Below are positions 58,291 through 64,000 of a stretch of DNA of 64,000 nt, in pieces. How positions within the stretch are numbered: the stretch's first letter is position 1; each line of letters opens with the position of its first letter. The DNA comes from Hydrangea macrophylla. Taxonomy: Eukaryota; Streptophyta; Magnoliopsida; Cornales; Hydrangeaceae. The stretch covers positions 14,202,001 through 14,266,000 of the forward strand of contig CM066990.1 in the NCBI GenBank assembly GCA_033977485.1. The letters run 5' to 3'. The notes beneath the pieces were generated by a model. The model saw only the letters and a program-made list of their open reading frames with translations. It did no database searches and was not told the origin of the DNA. The translations under genes were made by a program, and so were the position numbers.

Positions 58291-58998
58291 TAACCACCAA
58301 ATCTAAAGCAATTCAAAAGGAAAAAAGAAATCCAAACTTATCTTTGTCTTTGTACGCTCTGAGAGAGGATGACATTTCTTGATTATAGTTTGATGACAAT
58401 CTGACCTCGTTAAGTTTCTCTTTAACTCACTTTTTTCCTCTATTGTGCACCCAAGAAGTATTGGTATGTGGAGATGCTTTATGAAAAATACAACTAGAGA
58501 GAGAAAAATAATGAGAGAGTAGTATGATGAAAGAGAGAGAGAGAGAGGTATGAATCTAACCTTACTTTTTTTCTCAAACAGAGAGATGTATGTATGAAGG
58601 TACGGTGGTACCGGTAGTGAGATGAGGTGGTATCGTCGGTGTGGCTGTGAGGTGGTGTCATGGCTGTGATGATGAGGGTGAGGTTATGGCGCCGTGAGGG
58701 TCTGTGTTCTCTCTCTCATATGTGAATTAAAATTGTAAATGGAGGCTAGGGTTTCTTTTAGAAACCATATATACCACTATTTAATATATATATATATATA
58801 TATAAGTATAAGTATTACGATCGGTTTTTGGTCGGTCTCGGTGCAACCAATACAAAAACTGCAGATCAAATCGAAACTTCAATTTTTTAAAAAGAGGAAC
58901 TGCAAACTGACCATTAGTATTGAGGACCGTCCAAAACCGCCAAAACTGGTCGGTTCTGGTCGGTCGGTTCGATTATTTGAAAATTTCTTACAGCCCTA
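58291..58998. other. Flanking DNA with hAT-like MITE end and microsatellites
   Basis: (GA)n at about 58530-58546 and (TA)n at about 58782-58805. The segment from about 58818 contains repeated CGGTCGGTTxxGGTCGG phrases and ends TTACAGCCCTA at 58998, which resembles the TAGGGCTGTAA terminus of hAT-type MITEs. I could not find the opposite terminus. No gene is seen. Confidence 0.4.
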
Positions 58999-59010
58999 CG
59001 TGGGGGTAAG

Positions 59011-60605
59011 TGACACGACTAAAAAGTTGTGTGCTCTTGTGCAACACCCAAGTGTAGGTGATCGTGCAAGTAATACTGGATAAGTTCAGGTCGATCCCAC
59101 AAAGAAGGAATAGGAAGAATGTCTACTAAGTTACAACGTAAAGAAAAGAAAAATTGAATTGTAGGAGTGAATGTTCTAACAAATCCTAATTAATTAAATT
59201 AAACTAATTAATAAACTAAAGCATAAAGAAACATAACTAATTAAATGAATAAATTAAAGGTGTTGGAAACACGTGAATCCACATTGATCCTAACCATCTA
59301 CCATGCACATTCATTAACGTTCTATGGAGTTCATTCCTTTCCAGTATTCCGCATTTTTCTAAAGATAAAGAATCAATAGCCCTTACATGACCGGAACTAA
59401 ATCATCACAGCTCATTTAAAATACTTGAAAGATGGTTTAAAATAATGGTTATTACTTGTACTCTAAATGGTGTTAGCATTCAAAGTGGTTTTCAAAAGTC
59501 ATTGAAGAAAATAGCCTTAAGGCTTTAAGTTCTGAAAACTGTTGTAACAAACTGAGCTTATAGGGACAATTTTATGATAGATTTCTAAAACAGAAAGTCT
59601 TGGAACACTTAAAAGAATCATCTTAGGATTTAACATGTTCGATCGATCGATCGAAGCGCTCTCGATCGATCGAACTGCATCATCCTTCAATCAATCGAAA
59701 TGTATTCGATCGCTTGACTGCGGCTCTGGTTCGATCAATCGAAATGTCTTTGATCGATCGAGACCAAGGTTTCTAAAGATTGCATGGCAGAAGTTGGGAA
59801 TCAATGATTCATCACATATTCCCAACGTCTAAACTACGGATACATGAATAAACAAGTGCAGAAATAGCAAACTAAAGCAATCATAACATCTAAACTAATA
59901 AACAATCAAACAAAGAAAAAGGAGAAGAAAAACCTGGAAATAATCTGAAATAAACTTGAAATAAACTTGAATCTTCAATAATCTTCAGTATAATAATGAA
60001 AAAGAGGAAGAAGAACATGAATCTAACATAATCTACTCCTAATATAACCCTAAAACTACCCTAAAACTGCTGTTTTTTGCGTTCTGGAGCGTCCTACTTC
60101 GCTTGGTATCAAAACGACTTATTTATATTCCTGCAGAGTTTACGCAACTTTTGGGGAAAAATAGAGCTCAAGCGATCGAGCTTAGTTCGATCGATCAAAC
60201 TCTCAAGCGCTTGAACTTCTCTGATTTTGATAACTTTGTGCACTGATGGGAGAATGGCCATAATTTTTCACTCAGATCTCGGATTGACCTCCCGTTTGTG
60301 GCCACGCGACCGTAACTTAAAGATCTACATTTCATATTTCTAGAAAAATCTTCCAAATCTGAAGTCTTCATTATCAAAAATGGCATTTTCTCAGCTGCTT
60401 ATGTTGTTCTCTCCACCAGAATTACTCTCTATGCAACGATTGCTATCCATGACCTGTAAAATAGTGTAAAAACACCTGGTTGAGTCTCAACATCATAGAA
60501 AACACTTAATCCTTGATATGCATCTAAATCTAGGGACTTGAGGATGAAATTATGCATAAAAGACTATGTAATATGCTATGAATTTGCACTTTTCACCTCT
60601 AATCA
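59011..60605 (-). mobile_element. Solo LTR (Tat/Athila-type) with GTAAG target duplication
   Basis: It is 1,595 bp and reads on the minus strand from TGATTAGAGGTGAAAAGTG to AGTCGTGTCA. GTAAG lies at 59006-59010 and again at 60606-60610. The related LTR at 6615-6619 has a single GTAAG, i.e. the empty site. The minus strand has a TATA-like AATATAAATAAG near 60120. The GATCACCTACACTTGGG signature lies near its 3' end. TCGATCGATCGA-type arrays sit at 59638-59765 and 60168-60216. Confidence 0.9.
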
Positions 60606-61790
60606 GTAAGCCGAACCATATGGTATAATTTATTTTCAGTTTAATTGATAGGTTTTTCGTGACCCAAACGGGTTGGTAAAATTTAGTTTACCAAAATTGT
60701 GTAGGATTAACTACAGGTTCATAATTGGGCCGGATCTAGGAAAAATTTGGAGTTTCTAGGCCTATTTGATTCTTCGTAGAGGAGAGTGTCCCTAATCCCA
60801 AAATTGGGTGTTTAATGTTGTTTAAGTGATGTTTATGATATTAGTATTCTTAAATCATGAATATGTAGAAAAGCATGTGGTTAATTATTGCTTAATATGT
60901 CAAGATTGCTAAAGTTGCCATGTTGTTATGTTGAGATGCTTATGTTCTTATTTGGGTCAAAGGGTGTCAAATGATAATCACCATTATTTAGCCCATATTT
61001 AAGGGATGTCATTACTTAGAGAAAAGGGGATGAATTTCTCAGAGAAAAGGGGACGGTGGTGACGACCACAACGAATTGACTACGGTCACGTGAGAGTGTG
61101 TGATATCGCTTTAAAGCGACGACAAGTGAGAGGGCCCGGAATCAGGGGTCCAAAATAATGGTGATTAGTTACTTGACATGCCGGTGACTAATTTTATTGT
61201 TGTGAATGCTTAAATAATACATATCCAGCATTTCACACTTCGATAGCATGATTAGAATGTTCACTAAGTGAAAGATTAAACAAATTTTATTTTCTGTTGT
61301 GGTTATTGAATAACCACCGCACGTGCGAACTGTGAAGAGGAGAGGAAAATATCGAGACTACGGGGCTGGGTCTAGCTTGTTTGTATGTTTATATGTGTGG
61401 ATTTGAATAAACTTGTTGTAAGCTCGAAGTTTATGCTTCTAAAAATGTTTAGAAATAATTGCTAGAATGAGTTTGTAATACTTATATATTTAGTTGGGCT
61501 TTTGGTATGTTTTGTAATATTTAAAGAAATTAGTGCAGCAGGGGTTAAAATATTTAAGTGTATGAAAACAGGGTGAATGGTGCAGTAATAGGAGAAACTC
61601 TGCCCAAGTACCATTCGACTGTTTTAAAACTTTGTTTATTTCTTTTTATTATTTTGTGTGATAAAAGGATAATTTTACCCCTGGTATTTCAGTCAAAATG
61701 TTAATTTTTGGAACGTTAAAAATGATTGTTTGGTCCTTGTTGGCTTTGTTACACGTGTCCTAACCTGCGAGGGTGGGTTGGGGTGTGACA
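60606..61790 (+). repeat. Gypsy LTR, copy 2
   Basis: It matches 6613-7789 in the same orientation, including the hairpin at 61300-61316 and the end GGGGTGTGACA. No primer-binding site follows, so it is a 3' or solo LTR. It could be the partner of copy 1, in which case almost the whole window is nested inside one element. Confidence 0.8.
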
Positions 61791-62440
61791 TTAGTGCACT
61801 ATACAAGTCTAGATATCACTTCAGATTTATTCTTTTGCGTTGGAGTGCAGTTATCGTTTTATAGCGGAGTAAACGTTAACTGACCAGTTGGTTAGTTTGC
61901 TGGTCAAAGAGTTTGGTCATGAGAATTAACAACTGGTCTGAGCCAACAATAAAGAACCTAGGAGGTCCCACTCTTAACTTCGCTAGGATGCTTGGAAAGG
62001 CACAAGAGGATCATGTCAAGACAGATTCTCGATCGATCGAAAGAGTTTCGTCAAGACAAGTTCGATCGATCGAAAGTGTTTCAATCGATTTAAGGTTCGA
62101 TCGATCAAAACCACTTCGATCGATTGAAGGTAAAGTCGGTTCTGGGAATCTACAAATAGGGCAGCTGCGTCCAAAAATCTGAGTTCGTCGTTTTTAACAT
62201 TCCTAAGCTGCAGAAATTGTTTTAGGGTTCCCAACCCTTCTCTATCCTCACTGTTAGGGTTCCCACCAATCCTAGTCTCTCCGGGAGCATCCATAGGGTC
62301 ATAAGAGTGAAGACCATCAAGCAGAGGCTGCTGGAAGTCAAAGAATTCAGAATTGGGTTCAAGACCTAAATGTATAATTCTTGTCCCATTTTTAGTACGC
62401 ATCTATAGAGTTAACGAGTAGTAGATCCGAGGTACCAATT
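61791..62440 (+). repeat. Copia LTR fragment, plus orientation
   Basis: It is the reverse complement of parts of the LTR at 12947-14432, from the ACATTAGTxxAxxATACAAGTCTAG phrase through TTTTGCGTTGGAG, the ACTGACCAGT block, the TCGATCGA array (62029-62132) and GAGTAGTAGATCCG. It is clearly more diverged than the two LTRs of the complete copia element. Its left end joins the gypsy LTR end directly. Confidence 0.8.
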
Positions 62441-62689
62441 AGATTTATAAACTATATTTTTTGCTATGCATGATTTAAAGTTTTTCGAAACCTAAATATT
62501 TCAAGGGCACCATAGGAATAAAGAAAATTTTACTAAAATTCAAATCTACTTCTTATCGCATATTTTGGTAACAGTAGATTTGAATCTGCTTTAGTCAAAA
62601 CGTGCGTATGAACTTTAATGTGTTACTTTAAAATTTAGCAAAACAGTATGATATTCTTGGCTCCAGAAGTACATTTGTGTAACAAATAT

Positions 62690-63146
62690 TGTGGTCGGGC
62701 CATGCAGGCACCCACATTGAATTGGACTGGGTCTAAACGAGGCTCGGCTTGGACACCGAAGTAACTGGCTTTTGGGGGTCCAAGCCTATTAGGTTTTTAA
62801 TATGCCTATATATAGTTATGTGCATTACACAAAAACCTACACAAGATGAGAATACAATCTCAACAGCCTCCCTTTTCTCCCTCACATTAGTCTCTCTCTC
62901 TCTAACTCACGGTTTCTCTCTCTAAGCATATCACCAAGGAGCTTGGGTATTAGAACGTGGCATCATCGGAGATCGCTCAAGAAGCATCTCTGCGACTGAA
63001 CGAGGCATAAGGAAGTGCACGGAGGCAGTGATCTCGTGGTATTCATTGGGGATTCGTAACAACGCCGATTTTGATCCAAGTTGAATTATTCCGCTAGGTA
63101 ACGATCCTATATTCAACTTATATACATGTGTGTGATGTATTTTACA
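62690..63146 (+). repeat. 5' LTR of a further copia-like element (start uncertain)
   Basis: The end GTATTTTACA is one base before a perfect iMet primer-binding site. TGTGGTCGGGCC at 62690 is a possible start, giving 457 bp. A TATA-like CCTATATATAG lies at about 62805, and a CT-rich leader with (TC)n at about 62890-62920 follows it. Confidence 0.6.
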
Positions 63147-63147
63147 T

Positions 63148-63160
63148 TGGTATCAGAGCC
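63148..63160 (+). other. Primer-binding site, tRNA-iMet type
   Basis: TGGTATCAGAGCC follows the LTR end after one spacer base. It marks the start of an element that runs off the right edge. Confidence 0.88.
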
Positions 63161-64000
63161 ATTAGGACGTTTGTTCGCCTAAACTTGAGCCCAAAACAGA
63201 TCCACCATTGTTGGATCATGTTTTGAATGCAAAAACTTTCCAAAATCGATTTCAAAGTGGGTCTTCCCTTAAACCCTAATATTTTTTGAAATCTTTGATT
63301 TGGAATATGTTCTTATATGACTATAGAGTCTACCAATAAAGTTTCGTTGCCCAAATATCTCCGTAGAAGGAGAAACACAAAAACCTAAATTCTGAAAAAT
63401 TTTGGCCGAAATTTTTTCCAAACTTTGAACCATTTTTCCGGACGATTGAGACGTTCAATCGGTCTTTTTTTTGGGTCAAAACTCAAGTACTCCGCGAGAC
63501 CTTTCCAACCATATAAAATTTGTTGAAAACAGATAAGAAACGAGTGAGATACAGGCGTGCAAAGGTAGGGGGTCGCGCAGTCCAAAGTTGCGATTAGGGT
63601 TCCTGCTGAGGAAGATGACCCCCGCAGCCTCCCCCACACGCACCGGCGGCGCGTCAGGCGCGTGCGGCGGCGCCGGCGACCGGCAGTCGTCCTTTTCGGC
63701 GCGTGTGGGTCCCTCTCCGGCCACTCTATTTTAATATATTTTTTAAAAAAATATTCCAGAACTTATTTTAATTGTTTTATATTTAAAACAGTTTTTTGGT
63801 TATTAAAAACATGTTTTTAAATATTTAAAAGTGTTTTTAATTGCTATAAAATTCTGGAAAATTATAGAAAAATATTTTTTTTTATTTTTCTTAACTTGTG
63901 GACAGTGAGTGGGGCCCAGAATAATCTCTTGAAAAATTATTCTATTGTTTTTGGTATGTTAGAGCATAAAATATGTTATTGTACGTATTTTAAAATTGCT
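63161..64000 (+). other. Leader of the copia-like element with a GC-rich island
   Basis: There is no retroviral frame yet. A strongly GC-rich stretch at about 63600-63725, with CGGCGGCGCGTCAGGCGCGT-type sequence, stands out from AT-rich flanks. AT-rich DNA continues to the edge of the window. Confidence 0.5.

Overview
The window is plant nuclear DNA, most likely from a eudicot with a repeat-rich genome. It consists almost wholly of nested LTR retrotransposons (Ty3/gypsy chromovirus, Athila and Tat types, plus Ty1/copia). I see no convincing single-copy host gene, tRNA or rRNA gene. Species cannot be named from this sequence. Nearly every coding stretch carries stops, frameshifts or deletions.

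Layout. 1-6312: minus-strand Tekay/Del-like chromovirus (gag, PR, RT, RNase H, IN) with its 5' LTR at 4248-6312; it runs off the left edge. 6313-10350: a plus-strand gypsy LTR (6613-7789) with a primer-binding-site-like motif, then decayed non-coding DNA. 10354-12783: a solo or truncated gypsy LTR.

12782-58290 is best read as one large minus-strand Tat-lineage element torn open by later insertions. Its 3' LTR (12782-22083) is split by a complete copia element (12947-21543, target duplication GACAC). Next comes an antisense, plus-strand plant mobile domain (PMD) gene: promoter at 22231, main exons at 24558-26140, coiled-coil 3' part at 36937-37590. That gene is split by a block holding an Athila element (26170-32022), a gypsy LTR (32023-34143) and a CRM/Reina-like chromovirus (34194-36933). 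Then follow IN, two RNase H domains, RT, PR and gag on the minus strand (38711-45146). PR is split by a solo LTR (42521-43843, GTGAC). Gag is split by an 11.6-kb element (45152-56795, GTACC). The gag N-terminus, PBS and 5' LTR lie at 56801-58290.

The 11.6-kb element has the same plan but has lost gag-pol. It keeps its LTRs, a 108-bp tandem array, two hairpin-unit arrays and two antisense PMD genes, one nearly complete with recognisable introns. 58291-64000 holds an hAT-like MITE end, a solo LTR (59011-60605, GTAAG) inside a second copy of the 6.6-kb gypsy LTR, a copia LTR fragment, and the 5' end of another copia element.

The most interesting themes are the repeated capture of antisense PMD genes by Tat elements, satellites sitting in or beside those genes, and short near-palindromic arrays (TCGATCGA, CGCGCG, GGCACTCA, GAGTC types) that recur in LTRs of different retrotransposon groups.
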